Position numbers and translations under genes: made by a program
Notes under the pieces: generated by a model
What the model was told of the DNA's origin: nothing
The model's database searches: none
What the model saw: only the letters and a program-made list of their open reading frames with translations
Shown here: piece after piece, positions 55,313 through 63,779 of the stretch
Numbering within the stretch: the stretch's first letter is position 1
Layout of the letters: every line of letters begins with the position of its first letter
DNA from: JABHIE01 sp964584805
Lineage (GTDB): Bacteria; Planctomycetota; UBA1135
DNA length: 64,000 nt
Reading direction: 5' to 3'
Assembly: GCA_964584805.1 (NCBI GenBank)
Contig: CAZPAY010000001.1
Location: 186,001 to 250,000, forward strand

Positions 55313-55582
55313 CTAGCCTCGGATACCGAGTTTGTTGACAAGCGCGCGATAGCGCGTCATGTCTTGGCCCTTGAGATATTTCATGAGCTTGGAGCGTTTA
55401 GACACCATGCCGATTAGACCTCGGCGTGTCGAGTTGTCTTTTTTGTTTGAGCGGAGGTGCTCAGTGAGGTTTGCAATGCGCTGTGTAAGTACGGCGACCT
55501 GGACCTCAACGGAACCGGTATCACCCGTAGATTGAGCGTTATCGGCGATAATTTCTGTTTTTTCTGCTTTTGTGACAGACAT
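55313..55582 (-). CDS. rpsO: 30S ribosomal protein S15
   Basis: Binds 16S rRNA and the central domain of the small subunit. The 89 residues are the standard length, with VQVAVLTQRIANLTEHLRSN, the helical block STRRGLIGMVSKRSKLMKYLK and the end VNKLGIRG. The ATG is at 55582; a TATACT -10 box lies about 90 bases upstream. Confidence 0.98.
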   Translation of the reverse strand: MSVTKAEKTEIIADNAQSTGDTGSVEVQVAVLTQRIANLTEHLRSNKKDNSTRRGLIGMVSKRSKLMKYLKGQDMTRYRALVNKLGIRG

Positions 55583-55670
55583 GATTTTGACTCTGTTCGA
55601 TGTGTCGGTGAGGCGGAATTACCTCTACGCCAGATTTCTAGACCAGAGAGCCCGGAAAAAAGGACGCGAC

Positions 55671-55676
55671 AGTATA
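55671..55676 (-). promoter_or_regulatory. Probable rpsO -10 box
   Basis: TATACT on the minus strand, 5 of 6 matches to consensus, begins a leader of roughly 80 bases before the rpsO ATG. The -35 region is weak (TGGCTA at 18 bases). The 132-base gap between rpsO and the lipoprotein gene holds nothing else I can identify. Confidence 0.45.
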
Positions 55677-55714
55677 GCGGCAGACCCAAAGTCTAGCCAG
55701 ATAAGATTTTGCGC

Positions 55715-56257
55715 TTAGAGCGGCTCAGGCTGTGGGAAACTGGACAAAATGGTCGTAACGAGGAGCTCATGCAAGGCTTCCACTCGCCCATCTGGATTAA
55801 GCGCAGTCAACTGAGTCGCTGCCAACTCAAGTTCAACCAAGCCGGCGCTGCGATATTGCACCACACCATCTGGGCTGTAAAGGACGAAATCGACTTGCGC
55901 ATCAAGTTGCCCGCGGTTGACCATATTGCTGTCTTTCCAAGCCAGAATTTGCAAAGACATCACCGAGGCTCCGGGGATGCGGATGGCAGCATCAACTTGC
56001 TGACGATTGGCGTAACTATCAACATATTGCTCAGAGAGCGGGGTGAATCCCCCATCGAGCAAGTGCGTGCGAAACAAACGCCGCAGGTCTGTTGTAGGGA
56101 CGAGAGCACCGTGTGTGGAATTCACGACATCTAAGACCGCGATTTCAGCACCGATGGTGTCGACTGCCAACGCGACTTCAAATGCTGGGGCGCGTGTGGC
56201 AGGGGCTTGGCAAGCCATCAAGGAAAACAGAAGGGCAAGAGTGATTGAGGTGCGCAT
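55715..56257 (-). CDS. Small predicted lipoprotein
   Basis: A 180-residue protein with a lipoprotein signal: hydrophobic N-terminus and lipobox LMAC followed by Q. The rest has mixed alpha/beta character (AEIAVLDVVNSTHG, VMSLQILAWKD, VDFVLYSPDGVVQYRSAG). It weakly resembles periplasmic lipoproteins of the GNA1162/DUF799 type, but I cannot confirm this. The start is ATG 56257, 15 bases after the stop of the large lipoprotein gene, so the two are likely co-transcribed. Confidence 0.65.
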   Translation of the reverse strand: MRTSITLALLFSLMACQAPATRAPAFEVALAVDTIGAEIAVLDVVNSTHGALVPTTDLRRLFRTHLLDGGFTPLSEQYVDSYANRQQVDAAIRIPGASVMSLQILAWKDSNMVNRGQLDAQVDFVLYSPDGVVQYRSAGLVELELAATQLTALNPDGRVEALHELLVTTILSSFPQPEPL

Positions 56258-56271
56258 GTAAATCAAACCGT

Positions 56272-59124
56272 TTAGTTCCAGTCAGAACCCACCCAGAATA
56301 AACAATCCCGGCGCAAACTGGAAAAGAAGAAACCGTTATCGTCGAAACCGACTGGCATGCTGTAGGCGTCGAGGCGGACCCGCCAGTTACTGGGGTCAGG
56401 CAAAGGAATCTCTCCATCCACCGTTGGGAAGACAATCTGCCCAGTTGGAGCCAAAGATGAAGGGGCATAAATATCCCATTGCGAATCCAGAAACGGATCG
56501 GACAAGTCTTCCAACTTAATGCGATACCAACCATCGCCGGGCGGTAAATGAAAGCCACCGATGATTTGAATTCCAACATCATTGCTACCGATGCCACTTT
56601 CAAGAACATCCGGTATCACCACCTCAACGCTTGCGCTGGTGTGCAGTGACTCAACAATAGTTCTCGTCCAAAATGACCTCGAAGAGTACTCCCCATAAAA
56701 ACCGACATCCCAGGAATCTGAAGCGGCACCCAATCCCTCAACGGCAGCGACGAGAATCGGTTCTGAAAACAGGTCAAAGGAATCTGGATCGCTCGCGGTA
56801 TCCAGCTTTCCATAGCCCACATAGGCTCGACCATCTAAGCCTGGTACGACGGTTGACGCCGCGACATAGGCGTTTCCCTGTAAGCCCAACAAGGGGTTGC
56901 CTGAGAACACGCCTTCACTAAGTTCAAGTCTATTCGCAGAGGCATCCGCCAATCCGAAATAAGGTGACTCTGGCTTGCCCACGACCGCCGGAGTCAACAA
57001 CTCTGGACTCACAGCAAATGATGCCCAATCTTCCGCTGCGGCAGTGCCGTAGAACGCAGACCACCACCCCGGGCGTGTGTTACGAATTTCCACGAAACCA
57101 CCCGTTAGGCCTGCGGTGGCAAAATCGTGCAAGATGCCAGAGTAATAATCATATTCGCCGTCATCATTACTTGTCGCGGGGCTATTGCGCTCACTTGAGC
57201 CAACAGCAAGCGATGCGAATACGCGAGATTCGCCATCTTGCACGAGAGCGCCATTGGAATGATAGGTCTGAGCTGAAACCATCTGGGATGAACGATTCAC
57301 CAACCGCATCGGCACGCTCAAAACGGAAGCATCAACACCCATCACGCTAACTGCATGATATGGCCCATCATAATAGGAATCATCCCGCTGTAAGGTGACC
57401 GTAACGCTCGACCACTCGGGTGGAATCTGAAACTCGACAGAGCCATCTGATCCAGTACTAGAAGTGACACCTAACCCATCGACTACGACATCAACTCCAG
57501 CAATTGGTTCGAGACTCTCAGAATTAAAAGCAATCACCCGCAAAATATTCCCGGCCTCAGCCAGGGTCTGCCCACCCACAAAACCGCGGAAAGTGACATA
57601 GCCTGGTTTGGGTGTCACCATTTCGTTTCCGACGGCATCGGTCAGGGTTGTAGTGAAGCTCATCCGCTCGTCGTGAATTGGGCCGCCGGCAAATGGGTCT
57701 TCAAATGCAGGGCCAACGAAAAAGTTGGAGTCGTAGGTAAAGCTATGACTCTTTGAAGTGGTCTCGAAATCGACTGAAGCCACAGAGAGTGGCTCGTTGC
57801 CGTATCCGTAAACACGAAACTCGGGGAGATCCGTCACAAAACCCCACTCATCTGTGGGCGGTCCGTAATAAGAGAAGCTCGGCCGCTGGGTATCTTGCGA
57901 CAAAGTGCTATCGGCAAGGACTGTCGTGCGGTGGCCTTCCCGCTCGGCAAAGGTGGCCAAGGTCAGTGAGCCATCACCCATGATTGCGCCCCCTAATTCG
58001 GGATCTTCTAGAAAAAATTCAAAAAAAACATCCTGAGCAATCGGCTCAACTTGTTGGGCGAAATAGTTCTGCCCGAATGTTTCTTGCAGTTCTGCATGAA
58101 CGAGATCGCCAGGCAAAAATGCATCGCCCCATGCGACAGAGACCTCGTAATTGGCCATGGAAGCCAAAGTCACCGGATTAGTCGTCAAACTTGATGGTGG
58201 CACGATTTCTAGCGTGGACCATTCAGCGGAATAAGCCTCAGATAATGGCTCACCTAGCCCGCCGGCACTCACCATGGTTTGGTCAATGTCAAGCCTAAGA
58301 GTGGCCCCCAAATCGGACGACTGATTGTTTTCATGCTTAAAGCGCAAGATGCGATCGCCGGCAAAGAAGTCATCAGCAAAACCGTTAGTGACAAAGTCGG
58401 CTTCAGCGCCAGTATCAAGATTAACAACCGTGACGGCATTCGAAACAGGCGTGCGGCGCACGGGAGATGAAAGCACCACCACCAAGGAATGGTCATTAGG
58501 CTGATGCGTCGAACCATCAGGCGGGAACGAGCCCATCACGCGCGGAGCAGTCAACTGCCCGACTGCGTCTGTAGTAAAGGTCGCGACAATTTTGTCGTCG
58601 GCAGAATGGAAACGCTCACCGCGCAAATCGCGCAACTCTTGGTTCAAGGACACCTCATACATTGTGTCAGGGGCGAGAGCATTTTTGGGAGTGAGCGCGA
58701 TCAAGCGGTCCCCGCAAAAACTTTCCATGTCATACGGAACCGACACCAAGGAATCCTTCACACGCAAATTGACTGATGCTGGGTTTCCCCCAACGCTCGT
58801 CGAGCTCACCGAACCCGTGTGAATCGACTCATTGAACCACAGCATGACCGGGGTGCGAATATCGACGCCCGTCGAGCCACTAGCCGGCACAACAGTTTCA
58901 AGAATAGGCCGCCCATCGATGACCAACTGACCTGTGATGGGCGCTGTGATATCGCCGGGTTCTTTGAGCTCGGTGCCTTCACCTCCACCCTCGCCGCCAC
59001 CCTCGCCGCTACCATCATTCTCAAAAACATCACCGGGATTGCCAGTAGACCAACAACCGCCTACAAGCAGCAGGGCGACAATGAGGGCGCGAGCGGCCCA
59101 TGTGGATGTGCGGATGTTCTGCAT
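56272..59124 (-). CDS. Large Ig-like (SbsA/Big_5) lipoprotein
   Basis: A 950-residue surface protein. The signal peptide ends at the lipobox LVGGC. A Gly/Glu-rich spacer (GSGEGGGEGGGEGTELKEP) leads to two or more SbsA Ig-like domains: ETVVPASGSTGVDIRTPVML with LAPDTMYEVSL, and FPPDGSTHQPNDHSLVVVLS. Further on are a carboxypeptidase-regulatory-like segment (AFNSESLEPIAGVDVVVDG) and a beta-rich C-terminus. No enzymatic site is visible. TATAGA ends 7 bases before the ATG, overlapping a plus-strand TATAAT. Confidence 0.8.
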   Translation of the reverse strand: MQNIRTSTWAARALIVALLLVGGCWSTGNPGDVFENDGSGEGGGEGGGEGTELKEPGDITAPITGQLVIDGRPILETVVPASGSTGVDIRTPVMLWFNESIHTGSVSSTSVGGNPASVNLRVKDSLVSVPYDMESFCGDRLIALTPKNALAPDTMYEVSLNQELRDLRGERFHSADDKIVATFTTDAVGQLTAPRVMGSFPPDGSTHQPNDHSLVVVLSSPVRRTPVSNAVTVVNLDTGAEADFVTNGFADDFFAGDRILRFKHENNQSSDLGATLRLDIDQTMVSAGGLGEPLSEAYSAEWSTLEIVPPSSLTTNPVTLASMANYEVSVAWGDAFLPGDLVHAELQETFGQNYFAQQVEPIAQDVFFEFFLEDPELGGAIMGDGSLTLATFAEREGHRTTVLADSTLSQDTQRPSFSYYGPPTDEWGFVTDLPEFRVYGYGNEPLSVASVDFETTSKSHSFTYDSNFFVGPAFEDPFAGGPIHDERMSFTTTLTDAVGNEMVTPKPGYVTFRGFVGGQTLAEAGNILRVIAFNSESLEPIAGVDVVVDGLGVTSSTGSDGSVEFQIPPEWSSVTVTLQRDDSYYDGPYHAVSVMGVDASVLSVPMRLVNRSSQMVSAQTYHSNGALVQDGESRVFASLAVGSSERNSPATSNDDGEYDYYSGILHDFATAGLTGGFVEIRNTRPGWWSAFYGTAAAEDWASFAVSPELLTPAVVGKPESPYFGLADASANRLELSEGVFSGNPLLGLQGNAYVAASTVVPGLDGRAYVGYGKLDTASDPDSFDLFSEPILVAAVEGLGAASDSWDVGFYGEYSSRSFWTRTIVESLHTSASVEVVIPDVLESGIGSNDVGIQIIGGFHLPPGDGWYRIKLEDLSDPFLDSQWDIYAPSSLAPTGQIVFPTVDGEIPLPDPSNWRVRLDAYSMPVGFDDNGFFFSSLRRDCLFWVGSDWN

Positions 59125-59131
59125 ACCTATG

Positions 59132-59139
59132 TCTATAAT
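59132..59139. promoter_or_regulatory. Overlapping divergent -10 boxes (Ig-like lipoprotein and TPR protein)
   Basis: The segment TCTATAAT gives TATAGA on the minus strand (59132-59137), 7 bases before the lipoprotein ATG, and a consensus TATAAT on the plus strand (59134-59139), about 50 bases before the TPR gene ATG. No -35 box is clear. Confidence 0.5.
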
Positions 59140-59189
59140 GACGCCACCACGCCCGAGTTTCCCCCCGAAAAACGGTCATCCGTGAAAAA

Positions 59190-60938
59190 ATGTTGCAAAA
59201 CCACGTCTTTCCCACTCTTTCGGCTCTGCTGACTCTCTGTTTTGCATGCTCTGTTCCCGAGATTTCGCAAAAATCGTCTGAGATTTCCAAATCCAACATT
59301 GAAGAGTCGAGCTGGGTCGCGGCTACGGCCGAAATAGATGAGGCCGCTCAACTCGGTGATTTCGATCGCGCGTTGTTGCTACTTGAAAATATCGAGGCGG
59401 AATGGAGCAACGACGCGCGCTGGCAAAACCTGTACAGCCAGTTTTCGATACTCCTCTTCGAAACAGGCCTCCGGGATGGCGGGCTCGACGCAACCGTCAT
59501 GGATGGTTTGCTGGTCGATGCTGCTGATGCCGCGCGTTTGGCCTTGGCCGACAAAGAAGTGCTGATCACGCGCATCACGCTGACCAAGGCGTTGCGTTTG
59601 GCGGGCGACACGACTGGTGCGGTTCTGGAAAGCGCCCCACTACAGCTCAGCCTTATCAATGGCTCACAAGAACAAACTCGCCTAGCGGCTTTGAGTGAAT
59701 TAGGCCAAATCGCCCTTGCCGTGACCGCCGAGGCGGTGCGCGGCAACTTGCCGATGCCGCGCTTTCATGAAACCGTGGTGCAAAGCTTGCGGGAGGCCAT
59801 GCTAGACATTGGCGCGGCGACCATGGCGCCCTCGGCTGACTTGGCTATTATCCTATCCGACTTGCATGCTTGGGCGGGCCGCACACGGGCTGCGCGTGAG
59901 GTTTTGATTGCAGCACTAATCGCTCAACCCGAATCAGCCAGCTTGCACGCCCGACTGAAGCGACTCGGTGGCCTCGACACGATGGATACGGCTAAAGCAA
60001 TGGAGCTCGTCTTGCTTGCCCAACCCACCAACGCACTCGTCTTATGGCGCACGGGTGAGGCTCGGTATTACGAAGCCCGTACCCGGCGGGCTTCGGCAGA
60101 TTTCATCCTAGCGTTCGAGGCCTTAGACCGCGCAGAAGATTGCTTTCAGCAAGCAATGGCTCAAAACCCCGATTTCGAGACCAGTTGCCGCACTTGGCTG
60201 CATATCGTTCGCACGCAACGAGGGTGGTGTTGGCGCGAAGATGGCGAGGTTGACAAAGCGGCCGAAGCATTCTTAACGGCACTTGCTGCGGATAAATCGC
60301 AACTTGAGCCAGAAAGCAAACCCGAGACTTTGCGCCTCGGCATCGATGCGATTGTCTGGGACTACTTCACGGCGGGTGGCGGCAACGACCGCCGGCCGTC
60401 CTTAGAGAGGTTGGCTGACGGCAAAGCGTTTTTGGAGCGTGTGCTCGCCGTGCACGACCAAAACCCAAGCTGGTTCAATAATCTTGGTTTTGCATGCCGC
60501 GATTTAGGGACGGCAGCCGAAGCGGAAGGCCGTGCGAGTGCGGCGCGGGAATACTTCGAGCAGAGTTGGGCGGCTTATGGCAAATGCGTGAATTTGGCGA
60601 ATGACGATGTGCGCTTGATTAACGATCGCGCTTTGATTGCGGTTTATTATTTGGGGCGCGAGTGGGTTACTGCGGAGAGTGAGCTTCATAGAGCGATTGG
60701 CTTGGGTGAGCAGCAGCTTGCCGCGATGGGCGATGATGTGTCGGAAGAGACGCGGCGTTTGCTTAGTGAGGCTGTAGGTGATGCTTGGGAGAACTTGGCA
60801 TATCACGACTTGCACAATCTGAGCCGCGTTGACCGCGTAGAGAAATTTCTCTCAGAGAGCGTGCGACACTACCCTTTTAAGCGCCGCGACGGGGTTGCCC
60901 GCTTGCGCGAGCTCCTGACTAACACCCCCACCGAATAA
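59190..60938 (+). CDS. Exported TPR-repeat protein
   Basis: A 582-residue protein with a signal peptide (about 1-20, LLTLCFAC, possibly a lipoprotein) and helical TPR-like repeats through its length, for example AEIDEAAQLGDFDRALLLLEN, AEDCFQQAMAQNPDFETSC and WFNNLGFACRDLGTAAEAEG. Such proteins are usually periplasmic or membrane scaffolds. It lies 31 bases before a second TPR gene in the same orientation. Both end in similar paired-helix blocks (NNLGF), so they may be paralogues. Confidence 0.75.
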   Translation: MLQNHVFPTLSALLTLCFACSVPEISQKSSEISKSNIEESSWVAATAEIDEAAQLGDFDRALLLLENIEAEWSNDARWQNLYSQFSILLFETGLRDGGLDATVMDGLLVDAADAARLALADKEVLITRITLTKALRLAGDTTGAVLESAPLQLSLINGSQEQTRLAALSELGQIALAVTAEAVRGNLPMPRFHETVVQSLREAMLDIGAATMAPSADLAIILSDLHAWAGRTRAAREVLIAALIAQPESASLHARLKRLGGLDTMDTAKAMELVLLAQPTNALVLWRTGEARYYEARTRRASADFILAFEALDRAEDCFQQAMAQNPDFETSCRTWLHIVRTQRGWCWREDGEVDKAAEAFLTALAADKSQLEPESKPETLRLGIDAIVWDYFTAGGGNDRRPSLERLADGKAFLERVLAVHDQNPSWFNNLGFACRDLGTAAEAEGRASAAREYFEQSWAAYGKCVNLANDDVRLINDRALIAVYYLGREWVTAESELHRAIGLGEQQLAAMGDDVSEETRRLLSEAVGDAWENLAYHDLHNLSRVDRVEKFLSESVRHYPFKRRDGVARLRELLTNTPTE

Positions 60939-60969
60939 TGAGCCGCCCCGCTCACCGCACAACGACACC

Positions 60970-62421
60970 ATGCTGACGACTCTCACCCTCGCCCTCTTCC
61001 TTTTTCCACAATCCGATCTTGATGCGGCCATGGCTTCCGCCGAAGCGCATGCCGCCAAGGCTGAATGGTCTGCTGCTGTCTCTGTCTTGCGCGATGCAGG
61101 CGCCGAAGATGTCGACGACGCCAAAGTGCTGGGCGCGCTGGGCCGGTTCATTTTGCGCGAAACGGAAGCGGGCATCGCTTCAGGCGCGATTTCTGGTTTT
61201 GAAATCAACGATGCTTTTTCGGACGCTGCCTGGGTACTTGAAAAAGCTTGTGGTGCGTCGGATGCATTGGCCGCTGATTTTGTAAATTGGTCTGAAGCAC
61301 AGCTAAATGCGGGTAATGCGGAATTGGCGCTTATCCCGGTGGGCGATGGCTTAGCTAAGTTTTCAAATTCGGCCGCGCTGTATATGCAAAAAGCACGCGT
61401 CCTTGGTTCGATGTCTCGTGATGCCCTTGAGGGTGGCAATGTCAAAAAGGCCGCCAAACTCGAAGCCGATTCTGGCGCTGCACTGACGAAAGCCGCGGCA
61501 GTTGAGCCCAAGAATGCAACACCCTGGATTCGAATGGGTGAGCAGGCCATTTTGGCCGGTAACCGCGAAAAGGCCATTTCGAGCTGGCTTGAGGGCGTCA
61601 AACGCAATGCTACTGGCGTAGACCTGGGCCGCGCAGTGCAATGGCTGCAAAGTGATGCAGGTGGCGTCATTGATGCGGTAATCGCTGAGCTAGGCTCTGA
61701 TGCAACGCGCGAGTGGTATCGCGGCACGGCTTACTTTGCGGCTGACCCAATGCCTTGGGAAAGTGTCCGTGATGCGTTTAAGAAAGTGCTTGAGCTGAAT
61801 CCGCAGTTTTTGAATGCTTACTATTACTTGTCTGAGGGTGCAATGCGAGAAGCCACTCGACTTCAGCAAAATGGCGACGACCGTCGCTCCGCAAAGGGCT
61901 TTTATATCGCAGCCAAATATCTAGGCCTGTACATCGACAGCTTTGCCGCAACTTATCTAGCCAGCGCTAAAGCGGCAGGCGACGGCGGCGCAGGCATGGT
62001 TACCAAAGCAAAATGGCTCGCGGGCCATGCAGTGACGAATGGTGATTTCAAGGCGGCGATTTCTTTAATGGATTTTGCAACACAAGCTGCACCCGAAGAT
62101 GTCGAAGCTTGGAACAATTTGGGTTTCTTCCACCGCGAAGCGGGCAATGCCATTGAGGCTGAAGCCGGCTACGCCAAAGCCGCAGAGCTTTCACCAAACG
62201 ACCCACAAGTACTCAACGATTGGGCCGTCATCTATCACTACTATCTAAAGACTGAAGACGCCAAAGCGCTCGGCCTGTACGAGCAGTCGATTGATTTAGC
62301 CAACAAGCTATTGAGCAAAGGAGGCCTCGAATCTGAGGAAGAAGCGCGTGTTCGCGTGGCTCTGCGTGATGCGACCAACAACCAAGCCAAGCTCAAAAAA
62401 GGCAATCGCCGTAACGGTTAA
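60970..62421 (+). CDS. Exported TPR-repeat protein
   Basis: A 483-residue protein with a short hydrophobic N-terminus (MLTTLTLALFLFPQSDLDAA) and TPR repeats: AEAHAAKAEWSAAVSVLRDAG, WESVRDAFKKVLELNPQFLN, AYYYLSEGAMREATRLQQNG, AWNNLGFFHREAGNAIEAEA and KAAELSPNDPQVLNDWAVIY. It shares the NNLGF and DWAVIYH-type elements with the preceding gene and follows it by 31 bases, so the two are probably one operon. The partner protein is unknown. Confidence 0.75.
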   Translation: MLTTLTLALFLFPQSDLDAAMASAEAHAAKAEWSAAVSVLRDAGAEDVDDAKVLGALGRFILRETEAGIASGAISGFEINDAFSDAAWVLEKACGASDALAADFVNWSEAQLNAGNAELALIPVGDGLAKFSNSAALYMQKARVLGSMSRDALEGGNVKKAAKLEADSGAALTKAAAVEPKNATPWIRMGEQAILAGNREKAISSWLEGVKRNATGVDLGRAVQWLQSDAGGVIDAVIAELGSDATREWYRGTAYFAADPMPWESVRDAFKKVLELNPQFLNAYYYLSEGAMREATRLQQNGDDRRSAKGFYIAAKYLGLYIDSFAATYLASAKAAGDGGAGMVTKAKWLAGHAVTNGDFKAAISLMDFATQAAPEDVEAWNNLGFFHREAGNAIEAEAGYAKAAELSPNDPQVLNDWAVIYHYYLKTEDAKALGLYEQSIDLANKLLSKGGLESEEEARVRVALRDATNNQAKLKKGNRRNG

Positions 62422-62426
62422 TCCCT

Positions 62427-62432
62427 TACTCT
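62427..62432 (+). promoter_or_regulatory. Weak -10-like box before ktrB
   Basis: TACTCT ends 6 bases before the ktrB ATG, the same geometry as several other genes here. It has only 4 matches to consensus and no -35 box, and it lies inside the short gap after the TPR operon, so read-through is equally possible. Confidence 0.3.
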
Positions 62433-62438
62433 GCGCTA

Positions 62439-63776
62439 ATGGCGATTAAAATCCAGGCCGGTGGGCGTCGGAGCTTTTGGCTTCGCCCCCCCGCTTTGAT
62501 TGCGCTTGGTTTTGCCGCGGCCATTTTGGTCGGCACCTTACTGTTGCATTTAGAGACGGCGGCAAATCTAGCGGTGCATGGCCCACTCACATGGCTTGAG
62601 GCTTTCTTCACCGCGACATCCGCCGCCTGCGTAACAGGTTTGATTGTGGTCGATACGGCACACGACCTCTCTGGCTTTGGCCAAGGTGTCGTGATGGTCT
62701 TGTTCCAACTAGGCGGCCTCGGTGTCATGACCCTTGCCCTTTTGGTTTTGCATTCGCTGAGCGAGCGCGTGCGCAATGTTGCAAGCAATACGGCATCGTC
62801 GACTTTAATGAGTGACTTTTTCCGCGGCCACCCACGCCGTACTTTGACGGTGGTTCTGGGCGGCACTTTACTGTTAGAGATGCTTGGTGCGATCAGCCTA
62901 ATCGGTGTAATGGATGAGCCAAACGCAACATGGAAGAGTGTATTCATGTCGGTCTCTGCATTCTGCAACGCAGGCTTTGACAACCTCGACGCGGGTCTTG
63001 CGCCTTATGCAGGCAGTTGGGGTTTTGGATTACCGCTGATGTTGCTTTGGCTTCTGGGTGGCCTTGGTTTCCTGGTGCCCGCGGCAATTTGGGTCAAGCG
63101 TTTTGACCCAGAAGTGCGTCTGGTTTTGTGGGCCTCGCTCATTTTGATTCCACTCGGCGCATGGCTCTTTTGGGTGTTTGAAAAAAACGGATTACTAAGC
63201 GGTCACGACAGCGCCAGTCAATGGCTACTCGCGTTTTTCCAAGGCAACACCTCACGGACGGCCGGCTTTTCGATGCTAGACCTCGGCTCCGCTCAACGCA
63301 TCACCTTGCTTTCCATGATTCCGCTCATGCTTGTTGGGGGCGCAAGTGGAGGCACAGCCGGTGGCATGAAAGTCGGCACCGTCATGGTTTTCCTTGCTGG
63401 CCTGTGGGCTTATCTGCGTGGGCACAAGCGTGTGCATTTCATGAAGCGCACTTTACCCATGATTGTCGTCCGTCGTGCTTTCTTAGTCGTAACTCTGATG
63501 CTCTTAGCACAGGGCCTATTAACGATGGCACTGACGCTGCTTGAGCCAGACGGCAAAATGAGCCTTGAAGCTTTGCTTTTTGAATCCGCCTCGGCACTGG
63601 GCACGGTCGGGCTATCGACGGGCATTACGGCTGAGTTATCCGAGGGCTCAAAAGTCGCACTTGCGATCGGCATGTTCCTCGGTCGACTGGGGCCGCTCAC
63701 TTTAATTTGGGCGATGGTTCGTCAAACGAAAGAGAGCACCGTTTCGTATCCTGAGCGCGACTTCCCCATTGGATAA
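62439..63776 (+). CDS. ktrB: Potassium uptake protein, TrkH/KtrB family
   Basis: Ion-conducting subunit of a Trk/Ktr potassium transporter. The 445 residues have many hydrophobic helices and the four selectivity-filter loops: AACVTGLIVVDT, FCNAGFDNLD, NTSRTAGFSMLDL and ALGTVGLSTGIT. Each has the conserved glycine. The next gene encodes the regulatory subunit. The length is closer to KtrB (about 450) than TrkH (about 485). Confidence 0.92.
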   Translation: MAIKIQAGGRRSFWLRPPALIALGFAAAILVGTLLLHLETAANLAVHGPLTWLEAFFTATSAACVTGLIVVDTAHDLSGFGQGVVMVLFQLGGLGVMTLALLVLHSLSERVRNVASNTASSTLMSDFFRGHPRRTLTVVLGGTLLLEMLGAISLIGVMDEPNATWKSVFMSVSAFCNAGFDNLDAGLAPYAGSWGFGLPLMLLWLLGGLGFLVPAAIWVKRFDPEVRLVLWASLILIPLGAWLFWVFEKNGLLSGHDSASQWLLAFFQGNTSRTAGFSMLDLGSAQRITLLSMIPLMLVGGASGGTAGGMKVGTVMVFLAGLWAYLRGHKRVHFMKRTLPMIVVRRAFLVVTLMLLAQGLLTMALTLLEPDGKMSLEALLFESASALGTVGLSTGITAELSEGSKVALAIGMFLGRLGPLTLIWAMVRQTKESTVSYPERDFPIG

Positions 63777-63779
63777 ACC

